DNA of 64,000 nucleotides from Sphingobium sp. (GCF_003248505.1 NZ_QFOA01000005.1:79896-143895), one strand, 5' to 3'. Shown: positions 32,416-40,735, counted from the stretch's first letter. Notes: generated by a model from the letters alone, not told the origin. Translations and numbers: made by a program.

Positions 32416-32891
32416 AGCGCGCGATTTTCCGCGCCGATCCTGACGTAAAGCATGGCCGCGTTGAGCAGCGTGAACAGCGCCGCGATCCATAACAGGCCGA
32501 ACACGAGCGGAAGCACCGCGATTTCGGCGGTCACGACGGCATAATTTGGGTGGCGGAGAAACCGGAAAGGTCCCTTGCGGACCAGCGTCGCCGCAGGGGT
32601 CACGATGATACGGGTCGTCCAGCGCGACCCGAGCGTCACGAGCACCCAGACCCGCATAAGTTGCAGCACGGCGAAAACGAGCAGCAGCGGCAGGTTGACA
32701 TCCCGCCCTCCGACGGTCAGCCACAGAGCCGCGAGCCAGGCGGTGTGCATCGTGACCATGACCGGATAATGGCTTGCACCCACTTCATACGCGCCGCCTG
32801 CGAGCAGCCGGGCGGTGTTGCGGCGGGCGATCGCCAGTTCGCTCAGCCTTTGCAGCGTGACGAAAGCCATGATGGCATAAGGCAGCGTCAT
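32397..32891 (-). CDS. isoprenylcysteine methyltransferase-family protein paired with the PKS
   Basis: Membrane protein of 164 residues with about four or five membrane segments and the ICMT C-terminal motif RKGPFRFLRHPNYAVVTAEI, where the RHPNY sequence lies in the S-adenosylmethionine pocket of this family. The ATG at 32891 overlaps the stop of the type III polyketide synthase gene (ATGA), so the pair is translationally coupled. The same pairing is known from Bacillus BpsA and BpsB, where the second protein methylates the alkylpyrone or resorcinol product. O-methylation of a polyketide is therefore the likely job. A GTG at 32900 is an alternative start. Confidence 0.87.
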   Translation of the reverse strand: MTLPYAIMAFVTLQRLSELAIARRNTARLLAGGAYEVGASHYPVMVTMHTAWLAALWLTVGGRDVNLPLLLVFAVLQLMRVWVLVTLGSRWTTRIIVTPAATLVRKGPFRFLRHPNYAVVTAEIAVLPLVFGLLWIAALFTLLNAAMLYVRIGAENRALYRPSS

Positions 32892-34003
32892 GCCGGACAC
32901 CGCAACGTCACGGTCGACGCGGTAAAGCCCGGGCCCAGCGCATTCAGGACGGACAGGGGCGGCAGTCCCGCCCGACGGTATCGGTCGAGTACGAAGAGGA
33001 TGGTCGGTGCCGACATATTGCCGTGATCGTACAACACTTCGCGTTCCTTGATGAGCGACCCTTGATTAAGCGATAAAGCGTCCTCCAGCGCGTCGACGAC
33101 TTTCGCGCCACCGGGATGGCATATGAACTGATCGACATCGTCGATGCCAAGGCCCTGCGGGGCCAGCATCTCGGCCATCGCCTGCCGCATCTCCCGCCGG
33201 GCGAACACCGGGATGGCACGGTTCAGAACGACGCCAAGGCCGGTGGGCTCGGCACGCCAGCCCATGATGTCGAGCGTTTCGTTCCAAGTCTTTTCGGCGT
33301 TTCCGGTGATGTGGGCGAAGCCGTCTGTACCCGTCCGCAAGATACACGCGGCCGCTCCGTCCCCGAAAAGGGCGGTCGAAACGATGTCCGCCTTGTCCGC
33401 GTGATCTGTTCGCAAGGCCAGGCTGCACAGTTCGACCGTGACGAACAATATCGTCGATCCCGGCATGGCCCGTGCAAGCTTGCTGGCCAGGCCGAGGCCC
33501 GTTGCGCCGCCGGCGCAGCCCAGACCGAAGACCGGGACACGCTGGACATCGTTGCGGAACGGCAGCCGCGCCATTGCGCGTGCCTCAAGACTGGGCGTTG
33601 CGATACCTGTCGATGACACGGTAACGATCGCATCGACATCCTGAGCGCGAACGCCGGCCTGTTCGATCGCCTTTTGCGCGGCGGCGACGAACAGGTCCAC
33701 TGCGACATCGAGATAGACAGCTGCACGTTCGGGGAAAGAGCGGGGGCTGCGATACCAGTCCACCGGCATGGCAAGCTGGCGGTTCGAAACGCCTGCATTC
33801 GCATAGACCGAGGACAGGCGTTCGAAATCGGCGAAATCCTTGCCGATCAGATCGCGTGCCGTTTCGAGCGCCTGTGCCTGGGAGAGATGATAAGGCGGCG
33901 TTTCCGTCGCTAGCGATAATAGGGAAACCGGTTTCAAATAAGGCCGCCTGACGTAACCGGGGGACCGGCAAAAAAGGTTCTTGTGCGCAACGAGTTTGCC
34001 CAT
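32888..34003 (-). CDS. type III polyketide synthase (chalcone/alkylresorcinol synthase family)
   Basis: Iterative condensing enzyme of 371 residues that extends an acyl-CoA starter with malonyl-CoA. The Cys-His-Asn triad is complete: Cys163 in VFGLGCAGGATGL, His296 in FICHPGGAKV and Asn329 in YDHGNMSAPT. The C-terminal GxGPGF-like loop reads ALGPGFTAST. A long-chain starter giving alkylpyrones or alkylresorcinols is typical of bacterial members, but the starter cannot be fixed from sequence. I used the ATG at 34003, behind AAAGGGAA; 34006 (GTG) is possible. It is coupled to a methyltransferase-like gene and diverges from a DHA2 exporter, forming a small biosynthetic cluster. Confidence 0.94.
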   Translation of the reverse strand: MGKLVAHKNLFCRSPGYVRRPYLKPVSLLSLATETPPYHLSQAQALETARDLIGKDFADFERLSSVYANAGVSNRQLAMPVDWYRSPRSFPERAAVYLDVAVDLFVAAAQKAIEQAGVRAQDVDAIVTVSSTGIATPSLEARAMARLPFRNDVQRVPVFGLGCAGGATGLGLASKLARAMPGSTILFVTVELCSLALRTDHADKADIVSTALFGDGAAACILRTGTDGFAHITGNAEKTWNETLDIMGWRAEPTGLGVVLNRAIPVFARREMRQAMAEMLAPQGLGIDDVDQFICHPGGAKVVDALEDALSLNQGSLIKEREVLYDHGNMSAPTILFVLDRYRRAGLPPLSVLNALGPGFTASTVTLRCPA

Positions 34004-34011
34004 CACGAGTT

Positions 34012-34049
34012 CCCTTTGTCTAGTAGCGATCGTGCGAGAGACACAAGGG
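34012..34049. promoter_or_regulatory. inverted repeat between the PKS and exporter genes
   Basis: CCCTTTGTC (34012-34020) pairs with GACACAAGGG (34040-34049) with one bulged base. It fills most of the 65-base gap between the divergent PKS and MFS genes and includes the ribosome site of the PKS gene. It could be an operator acting on both genes. Confidence 0.35.
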
Positions 34050-34068
34050 CCGACGGGGTGGCACGGTT

Positions 34069-35637
34069 ATGAATGATGGGGGCGACCTGAACGGTTGCGA
34101 AACGCAGACCGCCGGATATCGTGAGTGGATCGGTTTTGTCCTGATGTGCGTCGGGATGTTCATGGCGATCCTCGACATCCAGATCGTCGCCACATCCCTC
34201 CCCGCCATCCAGGCGGCGCTCCATATTGCGCCCGACCAGATGATATGGGTGCAGACGGCTTACCTCACCGCCGAAATCGTCGCCATACCGCTGACCGGGT
34301 ATCTGACCGCGAGACTGGGTATGCGCTGGCTGTTCCTGAGCGCGATCAGCCTCTTCACGGTCGCCTCGTTCGGCTGCGCGATGAGCAACGACTTTCACCA
34401 GTTGGTCGCATGGCGGATCGTACAGGGATTTTCCGGCGGCACGCTGATCCCCGCAGTGTTTGCCGCCGTATTCCTGCTCTTTCCGCCTCGTTCGCAGGCG
34501 CTGGCGACGACGATCGCGGGGGTGGCGGCGGTCCTGGCGCCCACTATCGGCCCGATTGTCGGCGGATGGATCACGCAATCCTATTCCTGGCACTGGCTGT
34601 TCCGCATCAACATCCTTCCGGGCATCGTCGCTGCGACGGGCGTGGCGATCTTTCTGCGCGGAAAGGTCGCCGAACGGCACCGTGCGCGGCCCATCGACAT
34701 TCTGGCGCTCATATTGCTCGGCACTGCCCTCGTCGCGTTGCAGATCGGTCTTAAAGACGCGCCGTCCCTGGGATGGAGAGCGCCTTCTGTCCTTGTCCTG
34801 CTAGGTTTGTCCGCAGTGAGCGCGGCAGCCTTCATCGGGCGGACATGGGTTTCGGCCTGCCCGCTGGTCGAATTGCGCTGCTTTGCCGATCGCCATTTTA
34901 CGATCGGGTGCGTCCTGAGCTTCGTGCTCGGGTTCGGCCTGTTCGGATCGACCTACCTGATGCCCTTTTTCCTGGGGTTGGTGCGCGATCACGGCCCGCT
35001 GCGCATCGGCGAGATCATGCTGGTGACAGGCCTCGCTCAACTCGCAACGGCGCCGCTTGCCGTCTATGCCGAGCGCCGGGTCGATCCCCGGTGGCTCACC
35101 GCCTTCGGCTTCGGGCTGTTTGCGATCGGCCTTCTGATGAGCGCGCATCAAACCGCGCAGACAGACTTTGCCGACATGCTGATCCCCCAGATCGTGCGGG
35201 GCGCGGCCATCATGTTCTGCCTGCTGCCCCCGACGCGGATGGCGCTGGGGCGATTGCCCGCGGCGATGGTGGCGGACGGGAGCGGTCTGTTCAACCTCAT
35301 GCGCAACTTAGGTGGCGCTGTCGGCCTGGCGATGATCGACACCACGATATTCGGCAGGGCGGCGAACGAAGCCAGCCAGATTGCCGGAAAGCTACGCGCG
35401 GGCGATGTGGCGACGGCAGTGCGGATCGGCATACCCAGGGACGCTTTCCTCGAACAACGCGGACAGCCTGTCGACGAATTCACGACGGAGATGATCCGGC
35501 CTCTGGTGGAGAAGGCGTCGCTCGTCCCTGCGGTGAACGCGGCCTGGCTTTTATGCGGATTGCTGACGGCGCTCGTCCTGCTGACGCTGCTGTTTGCAAG
35601 GCGGAGCCATATGCCGACCGACGCGGCGGACCGGTAA
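34069..35637 (+). CDS. MFS drug:H+ antiporter, DHA2/EmrB type, divergent from the PKS
   Basis: Exporter of 522 residues with about 14 membrane segments. Motifs: FMAILDIQIVATSLPAIQAA in the first helix, GYLTARLGMRWLFL (motif A), WRIVQGFSGGTLIPAVF (motif B region) and APTIGPIVGGWITQSYSWHW (motif C), then LFRINILPG. The length and the DIQIVATSLP start are typical of the EmrB branch. No EmrA adaptor gene is next to it. It starts 65 bases from the divergent PKS gene, so the two likely share control, and export of the polyketide or resistance to it is a reasonable inference. Confidence 0.9.
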   Translation: MNDGGDLNGCETQTAGYREWIGFVLMCVGMFMAILDIQIVATSLPAIQAALHIAPDQMIWVQTAYLTAEIVAIPLTGYLTARLGMRWLFLSAISLFTVASFGCAMSNDFHQLVAWRIVQGFSGGTLIPAVFAAVFLLFPPRSQALATTIAGVAAVLAPTIGPIVGGWITQSYSWHWLFRINILPGIVAATGVAIFLRGKVAERHRARPIDILALILLGTALVALQIGLKDAPSLGWRAPSVLVLLGLSAVSAAAFIGRTWVSACPLVELRCFADRHFTIGCVLSFVLGFGLFGSTYLMPFFLGLVRDHGPLRIGEIMLVTGLAQLATAPLAVYAERRVDPRWLTAFGFGLFAIGLLMSAHQTAQTDFADMLIPQIVRGAAIMFCLLPPTRMALGRLPAAMVADGSGLFNLMRNLGGAVGLAMIDTTIFGRAANEASQIAGKLRAGDVATAVRIGIPRDAFLEQRGQPVDEFTTEMIRPLVEKASLVPAVNAAWLLCGLLTALVLLTLLFARRSHMPTDAADR

Positions 35638-35684
35638 GCCGACATCCGTCGGTTGCCAATTGCCGTTCCGCGCGTTGGTCCCGG

Positions 35685-35972
35685 ATGGCTGACACGATCG
35701 AGACCCTTGAAATGCGGATGGAAGCCGCGGCGCTGGCACTGGACTTCGAGGAAGCCCGGCGGTGTCGCGACATGATCAACCTCATGCGTGGCGGTGCGAC
35801 CGCGGAAGAAGCGGCGAAGGCGGATTTTTCCGGGCTGGAACGACCGAAGCCCGGAGCGATGGGGCTGGGGACAAGCCAGCAGAAGATGGTATCGCCGCCC
35901 GGCTGGAAACCGCCTTCCAAACCCGATCCGATGACAAAAGGTCGTAGTTCGCCCAAAGGCAAAAGGCGATGA
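35685..35972 (+). CDS. small UVR-motif protein
   Basis: 95-residue cytoplasmic protein. Residues about 5-35 form a UVR domain, LEMRMEAAALALDFEEARRC, as in the UvrB and UvrC contact helices and in McsA and Clp adaptor proteins. The rest is a proline- and lysine-rich tail (PPGWKPPSKPDP) that looks disordered. It starts 47 bases after the exporter stop and its own stop overlaps the next gene (ATGA). It may bind UvrA/B or a Clp partner through the helix pair. The in-frame sequence upstream of this ATG is a shadow of the exporter gene. Confidence 0.75.
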   Translation: MADTIETLEMRMEAAALALDFEEARRCRDMINLMRGGATAEEAAKADFSGLERPKPGAMGLGTSQQKMVSPPGWKPPSKPDPMTKGRSSPKGKRR

Positions 35973-36211
35973 ATGTGCGGGCAGCGCGCAAGGCGGCGAT
36001 GGCCCTTATTGCAGAGAGGCAGGAGGGAAAGACCGTCTGCCCTAGCGAAATCGCGCGCGCAATGACGCAGGGCCACAATTGGCGGGATGCAATGCCGCAG
36101 GTCCATGAGGCCATCGATGCGTTGCTGGTCGAAGGATCGGTGCAACTGAGCTGGAAGGGCGAGATCATGACGGAACGGTCCGGCCCCTATCGGATCGGTC
36201 GGCCGGATTAG
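35969..36211 (+). CDS. DUF3253 family protein
   Basis: 80-residue protein that fits Pfam DUF3253 by its arrangement: a first helix AARKAAMALIAERQ, the segment GKTVCPSEIARAM, a tryptophan turn NWRDAMPQVHEAIDALLVEG and a C-terminal strand pair. This looks like a compact winged-helix fold, so nucleic-acid binding is possible, but no function is established. It is translationally coupled to the UVR-motif gene by a 4-base overlap, which suggests the two small proteins work together. No other partner is evident. Confidence 0.72.
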   Translation: MNVRAARKAAMALIAERQEGKTVCPSEIARAMTQGHNWRDAMPQVHEAIDALLVEGSVQLSWKGEIMTERSGPYRIGRPD

Positions 36212-36280
36212 CCCTTTATGGCCGATGGGGCGGAAGGCCGCACCTTGCCATATGACAGGCCGATCATATAGGCACAGGGC

Positions 36281-36652
36281 ATGAAGATAGGCGCACTCTG
36301 GCTGAAATTGCAGATCGCCTGCGGGGATGCCGTTGCGCTGGGGCCGGGCAAGGCAGACCTGCTCGACGCCATCGCGGCGCAGGGGTCCATATCCGCTGCC
36401 GCTCGCGCGATGGGGATGAGCTATCGTCGGGCATGGCTTCTGGTCGACGAGATGAACCGCTGCTTCGATCCCCCGCTCGTGGAAACCTTGAAGGGGGGCG
36501 GCGTCGAACGGGGCGCACGCGTCACGCCGACCGGCATCGACGTTCTTCACGCCTATCGCGAAATGGAGCGGGACGCGGCCACAATCTCCGACCGGCCCGC
36601 TTATGCGCGGTTGCGAGCGAGCCTGCGGGCCGAACCCCTCCCGCCCGGATAG
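36281..36652 (+). CDS. ModE-type winged-helix regulator without a molybdate domain
   Basis: 123-residue regulator. It matches the N-terminal DNA-binding domain of ModE: a lead strand MKIGALWLKLQIACGDAVAL, then LLDAIAAQGSISAAARAMGM, SYRRAWLLVDEMNRCF and the wing GGGVERGARVTPTGIDVL. The tandem MOP domains that bind molybdate in full-length ModE are missing, as in many short ModE-like proteins. It lies 100 bases upstream of a TBDR gene on the same strand, and that gap holds half-sites resembling ModE boxes. It probably controls the receptor, possibly with metal oxyanions as signal. No mod transport genes are in the window. Confidence 0.85.
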   Translation: MKIGALWLKLQIACGDAVALGPGKADLLDAIAAQGSISAAARAMGMSYRRAWLLVDEMNRCFDPPLVETLKGGGVERGARVTPTGIDVLHAYREMERDAATISDRPAYARLRASLRAEPLPPG

Positions 36653-36671
36653 GGCACGGCACCTCCTTTAT

Positions 36672-36706
36672 GTCTATATACGATTGAATATAGACTCGAT
36701 ATACGA
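36672..36706 (+). promoter_or_regulatory. candidate ModE-like operator before the TBDR gene
   Basis: GTCTATAT (36672-36679) and ATATAGAC (36688-36695) form a perfect inverted repeat with an 8-base spacer. ATATACGA occurs twice, at 36676-36683 and 36699-36706, 23 bases (about two helical turns) apart; read on the minus strand it is TCGTATAT, close to the TCGnTATATA half-site of ModE. The stretch is strikingly AT-rich compared with its surroundings. Confidence 0.5.
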
Positions 36707-36723
36707 ACGAACATCATGAACGG

Positions 36724-36748
36724 GGACACCCGTGCAACAGGGGTGTCC
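36724..36748 (+). promoter_or_regulatory. hairpin over the ribosome site of the TBDR gene
   Basis: GGACACCC (36724-36731) and GGGTGTCC (36741-36748) form a perfect 8-bp stem with a 9-base loop, ending four bases before the ATG at 36753. The G-rich arm is the only plausible ribosome-binding site, so the fold would hinder translation. Confidence 0.45.
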
Positions 36749-36752
36749 GTCG

Positions 36753-39122
36753 ATGTCGAAGCGTTTTGCGATCTTCTTATGTGGCGTTTGCTCGATCCTG
36801 CCGGGTCCATCCGCTTTCGCCCGGACGCCCGGCCCGTCTCCCGATGCGAACGCATTGCCGGATGTGATCGTCACAGCACGACGCCGGCCAGAAAGCGCGC
36901 AGAAGGTGCCTGCTGCCCTGTCCGTCGTCGGCGGCGATCTGCTCGACCGCAGCTACACGATCAACACCCAGGGACTGACGACGCTCCTTCCCAGCCTCAA
37001 TTACAGTTCGGCCAATCCCCGCAATACCGCCTTCACCATCCGCGGATTGGGGTCGAGCGTGGTGGCTGTCAGCCAGGCCAACGACGGTCTGGAGCCAGGC
37101 GTCGGATTCTACGTCGATCAGGTCTATCACGCGCGACCGGCGACCGCCGCGTTCGACTTTGCCGACATCGAGCAGGTCGAGGAGTTGCGCGGGCCGCAAG
37201 GCACCTTGTTCGGCAAGAACACAACCGCAGGGGCCCTCAACATCACGTCGCGCGCGCCGACTTTCACGCCGGAGGCGTTCGTCGAACTGTCATATGGCCA
37301 ACGCGACTTCGTGCAGGCGAAGGGGTGGGTGTCCGGGCCGATCACCGACACAATCGCCTATCGCCTGTCTGGCGTATCGACCCGCCGCGACGGCGTGATC
37401 CGCAACGTTCGAACCGGTCGCGACACCAACACTCTGGGCACGCAGGCAATAAGGGGGCAGTTATTGTTTCAGCCCGACGATGGGCTTCAAATCCGCCTCA
37501 TTGCCGATTTCACGAATTTCCAGGCCTATTGCTGCGGCCAGGTCTATCTGCGCACGGGCCAGAGCCTGCGCCCCGCGAATCGTCAGTTCGGCGGCCCTGC
37601 AGGTCTTGCCGCTCAATTTGGCTATACCCCCGCCAGCACTAACCCCTATGACCGCGTGACCGACATCGACGGCCCGCTTGGCGTCGATACCGATGAGGGC
37701 GGCGTGAGCGCGATCGCCGACTGGAATCTGGGCTTTGCGACGCTCACGTCCGTCAGCGCATGGCGGTTCTGGAACTGGGACGCGGAAAACGACCGCGACT
37801 ATACCGGTCTTCCCGTCCAGCTATCTCAGCACATTCCTTCGCGGCAGGACCAGTATAGCCAGGAATTGCGTCTCGCATCCAACGGCGCCGGGCCGGTTTC
37901 CTACGTAGCGGGGTTGTACGGATTTCGGCAAAAGCTCGTGGGGCGCCCGATCAGCGTCTACGGCCCCGCCGCGGCGCGCTACCTGATCGGGACCACGACC
38001 GGTGCGGCGGGCACGCCAGTCCCGGCGAACCTCCTCGACGGCTACGGCCAGGACGGTCGCACCGACTTTCGCAGCGTCAGCTATGCCGCGTTCGGCGAAC
38101 TGAACTGGCGGGTCGTTCCGACCGTGACGGCCACGATCGGTCTGCGCTATACGCATGAGAAGAAGGACGGCTCTTATGACACGGTCGTCTCAGGCGGCCC
38201 CGCGACCGGGAATGCCGCGCTCATCAACGCGCGTCTGGGCGTGTTGCGCCCGCAAAGTTATGAGGCGCACGACAGCGATGGCAGTTTGTCCGGTCGCGGC
38301 AATATCGCATGGCAGGTGACGGAGGGTACGATGGCCTATGCCAGCTATGCGCGCGGTTTCAAGTCAGGCGGCATCAACATGTCGGGCCTGCCGCTGGATA
38401 ATGGCAACCGCCCGGTTCTTGCGACCGCCGTCGTGCGTCCGGAGCGCAATCAAACTTATGAAATCGGCATCAAGAATAGCCTGTTAGACAGGCACCTTAT
38501 ATTCAATATCGACGGTTTTTACACGAAAGTGCACGATTTTCAGGCAACGGTCGTCGAAAATTCGCTGACCCAAACGGTGCAGTTGCGCGGTTATCTTTCC
38601 AATATTCCCGAAGTGACGGTGAAGGGGATCGAGGCGGACATGACAGCGGTGGTCGGGCGCGGCTTGAACCTGCGCGCCGGTTTGGCATGGTCGGACGGAC
38701 GATATAGCGACTATCCTGCGGGCCCTTGCCCGCTGGAGGTACAGACGGCAGCGACGACACAGTGCAGCCTTACCGGACGCCGACTGGCCTCACTCCCTCG
38801 TTTGGCGCTCACCGCAGGGCTGGATTACACACGGCCTGTCGGGCGCGGCGAGGCATTCGCGCATATCGATACCGTGTCGCGCAGCGGTTACAACGGCGAT
38901 CCCAGCCTGTCGCGCTTCACCTATATTCGCGGATATACGCTGACCAACGCCAATATCGGCTATCGCTTTGCCAATGGACTTGAGCTGGTCGTGTGGGCGC
39001 GCAACCTGTTCGATGCCGATTATATCCAGAACCTGACGATTCAGGCCGGCAATTCCGGCCTGATCCTGGGGTCGCCCAGCGAGCCACGCACGACCGGCGG
39101 GACAGTGCGGTTCCGGATATAG
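36753..39122 (+). CDS. TonB-dependent receptor downstream of the ModE-type gene
   Basis: Outer-membrane transporter of 789 residues from the ATG at 36753; a GTG at 36732 is the other option. There is a signal peptide (through PSAFA), a TonB box DVIVTARRR, a plug domain with FTIRGLGSSVVA, DIEQVEELRGPQGTLFGKNT and TAGALNITSRAPTF, and a barrel ending in GGTVRFRI. The TARRR-PQGTLFGKNTTAG plug is the large sphingomonad type usually tied to plant or polycyclic compounds rather than siderophores, and YKVH-like iron marks are not evident. Regulation by the ModE-type protein upstream is likely. The substrate is unknown; a molybdenum or tungsten complex would be new for such a receptor. Confidence 0.92.
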   Translation: MSKRFAIFLCGVCSILPGPSAFARTPGPSPDANALPDVIVTARRRPESAQKVPAALSVVGGDLLDRSYTINTQGLTTLLPSLNYSSANPRNTAFTIRGLGSSVVAVSQANDGLEPGVGFYVDQVYHARPATAAFDFADIEQVEELRGPQGTLFGKNTTAGALNITSRAPTFTPEAFVELSYGQRDFVQAKGWVSGPITDTIAYRLSGVSTRRDGVIRNVRTGRDTNTLGTQAIRGQLLFQPDDGLQIRLIADFTNFQAYCCGQVYLRTGQSLRPANRQFGGPAGLAAQFGYTPASTNPYDRVTDIDGPLGVDTDEGGVSAIADWNLGFATLTSVSAWRFWNWDAENDRDYTGLPVQLSQHIPSRQDQYSQELRLASNGAGPVSYVAGLYGFRQKLVGRPISVYGPAAARYLIGTTTGAAGTPVPANLLDGYGQDGRTDFRSVSYAAFGELNWRVVPTVTATIGLRYTHEKKDGSYDTVVSGGPATGNAALINARLGVLRPQSYEAHDSDGSLSGRGNIAWQVTEGTMAYASYARGFKSGGINMSGLPLDNGNRPVLATAVVRPERNQTYEIGIKNSLLDRHLIFNIDGFYTKVHDFQATVVENSLTQTVQLRGYLSNIPEVTVKGIEADMTAVVGRGLNLRAGLAWSDGRYSDYPAGPCPLEVQTAATTQCSLTGRRLASLPRLALTAGLDYTRPVGRGEAFAHIDTVSRSGYNGDPSLSRFTYIRGYTLTNANIGYRFANGLELVVWARNLFDADYIQNLTIQAGNSGLILGSPSEPRTTGGTVRFRI

Positions 39123-39137
39123 CGTGCCCCCGCCCCG

Positions 39138-39184
39138 CCGCGGCGGACCAGGAGAGTCTCCCTGTCCGTGGCGGAGGGTCTTTT
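39138..39184. terminator. large two-way terminator between convergent genes
   Basis: Arms at 39138-39155 and 39157-39174 match at 14 of 18 positions (CCGCGGCGGACC.. and ..GTCCGTGGCGG), meeting at GGAGAGTCTCC. The stem is followed by AGGGTCTTTT on the plus strand. It lies between the TBDR gene and the convergent CRTAC1-like gene, where a terminator is expected. Confidence 0.55.
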
Positions 39185-39203
39185 CCGAAAAGATGCCGGA
39201 GGC

Positions 39204-40718
39204 TCAATCCTCCTGTTCCTTGATAACCAGCGATTTTCCATAATAATAAGACGGCTTGACCCCGGAAAGCGTCTGGAGCTTACGACCCTTCTTCGTCATC
39301 CAGGTGACTTCGACCTTCACAGGGGCGAGAGATTTTAGCCCGAAATGCAGCGGCGCTGCGTTTTCCGAATTGTACCCGTCCCCGGTCGATAGCTGGCGCG
39401 TAGCCAGTATCTTGCCCTTCCGGTCGTAGAGCCGCACTTCCGCGCCCATCCGGGTGAAGCGCCCCCGGGCATCGAGCAAGGTGATCGACAGGCTGCGTTT
39501 CGCGGCAGCACGATCGAGATCGTTGTGAAACAGGAAATGGCCGCCCTGGCTGGTATAGCCGCGCATCACGGACAGATCGAGCGCGCCGTCCCGGTCGTAA
39601 TCGACCCACTGCACGCCATGGTCGCCGACATTGAGCCGGGACGTTTCGGTCAGAACCTGCCGGAAGCCCTTGCCGCCCTCATTGTGGAACAGGCTGTCCC
39701 TGGGCTGCTGCTGGTCACGGGGACCGTGATAGGAAGTCACGTAGAGATCGATATAGCCATCATTGTCATAATCGCCCCACACGGCACCCACCGCATGATT
39801 GTCGATCGCGACGCCCATGTCTTTTGCGACATTGGTGAACGTGCCGTCGCCATTGTTGCGATAGAGCGCGTTCACGCCGTAATTGGGGACGAACAGGTCC
39901 AGATAGCCGTCATTGTCGTAATCGCCGACCGCGCACCCGACGCCGCCTTCTTCCTTCGAACGCCCGGCATTGTCCATGCCAAGTTCGGGTGCGACGTCGG
40001 TGAACGTGCCATCGCCATTGTTGCGCCAGAGCGCATCGGTCGCACCGGACTGGTTGGCGAGAAATACGTCGAGGAAGCCGTCCCGATTATAGTCGAACCA
40101 GCATGCGCCGACCGTCGGGCGGCTGTCGGATACGCCGGTTCCGACCGATATCTGCACGAACTTGCCGCCATCGTTGCGATAAAGGCTGTTGGGACCGATC
40201 CGGTTCGCGGCATAGACGTCCAGATCTCCGTCATTGTCGACATCGACAAAGCTGGTCTGACGCGCGGATCTGTTGGGGATCGTCAGGCCCACCTCCGGCG
40301 CGACATTGGTGAACCTTTTGCCGCCTTCGTTATGGAATAGCAGGCTGAGATCGCCCGGCATGGTGGCGCCGCCCAGCAGGTCGATCCAGCCGTCTCCGTC
40401 ATAATCGCCCCATGCCACACCGCGCATTTCCGGGCCGGACGTCGGCAGGCCCATCTGCGGCCCGACATCGACGAAGGTGCCTTTGTCGTTGCGGTATAGC
40501 CGGATGTTGCCGCCCTTCAAGGATACGACGAGGTCAAGATCGCCGTCATTGTCGAAGTCTGCCCAACTGTTGGACAGCGAACCGGCGATGGCGAAGTCGC
40601 CGGGCTGCACGGAAGTAAAGGGCGGCTCGCGAGAGACGGAAGCATCCTGTGCGAGCGCGGGCTGACAAAACAGGACGAGCGGCACGATATGGCAGAATCC
40701 GCGCGTGAATGACGGCAT
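39204..40718 (-). CDS. exported CRTAC1-like VCBS/FG-GAP beta-propeller with ASPIC/UnbV domain
   Basis: Secreted or surface protein of 504 residues. After a signal peptide (cut near PALAQDAS) there are about seven FG-GAP/VCBS repeats, each with a calcium-loop-like core such as DFDNDGDLDLVV, DYDGDGWIDLLG, DVDNDGDLDVYA and DYDNDGYLDLFV. These should close into a propeller of the integrin-alpha type. The C-terminal 90 residues are an ASPIC/UnbV domain (LHFGLKSLAPVKVEVTWM). The ATG at 40718 follows GGAAGGGG; a start at 40739 is less likely. It is the last gene of the sigma-fecR-symporter operon, so it may bind a substrate at the cell surface for the divergent receptor. Confidence 0.86.
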   Translation of the reverse strand: MPSFTRGFCHIVPLVLFCQPALAQDASVSREPPFTSVQPGDFAIAGSLSNSWADFDNDGDLDLVVSLKGGNIRLYRNDKGTFVDVGPQMGLPTSGPEMRGVAWGDYDGDGWIDLLGGATMPGDLSLLFHNEGGKRFTNVAPEVGLTIPNRSARQTSFVDVDNDGDLDVYAANRIGPNSLYRNDGGKFVQISVGTGVSDSRPTVGACWFDYNRDGFLDVFLANQSGATDALWRNNGDGTFTDVAPELGMDNAGRSKEEGGVGCAVGDYDNDGYLDLFVPNYGVNALYRNNGDGTFTNVAKDMGVAIDNHAVGAVWGDYDNDGYIDLYVTSYHGPRDQQQPRDSLFHNEGGKGFRQVLTETSRLNVGDHGVQWVDYDRDGALDLSVMRGYTSQGGHFLFHNDLDRAAAKRSLSITLLDARGRFTRMGAEVRLYDRKGKILATRQLSTGDGYNSENAAPLHFGLKSLAPVKVEVTWMTKKGRKLQTLSGVKPSYYYGKSLVIKEQED

Positions 40719-40735
40719 GAAATATCCCCTTCCTA

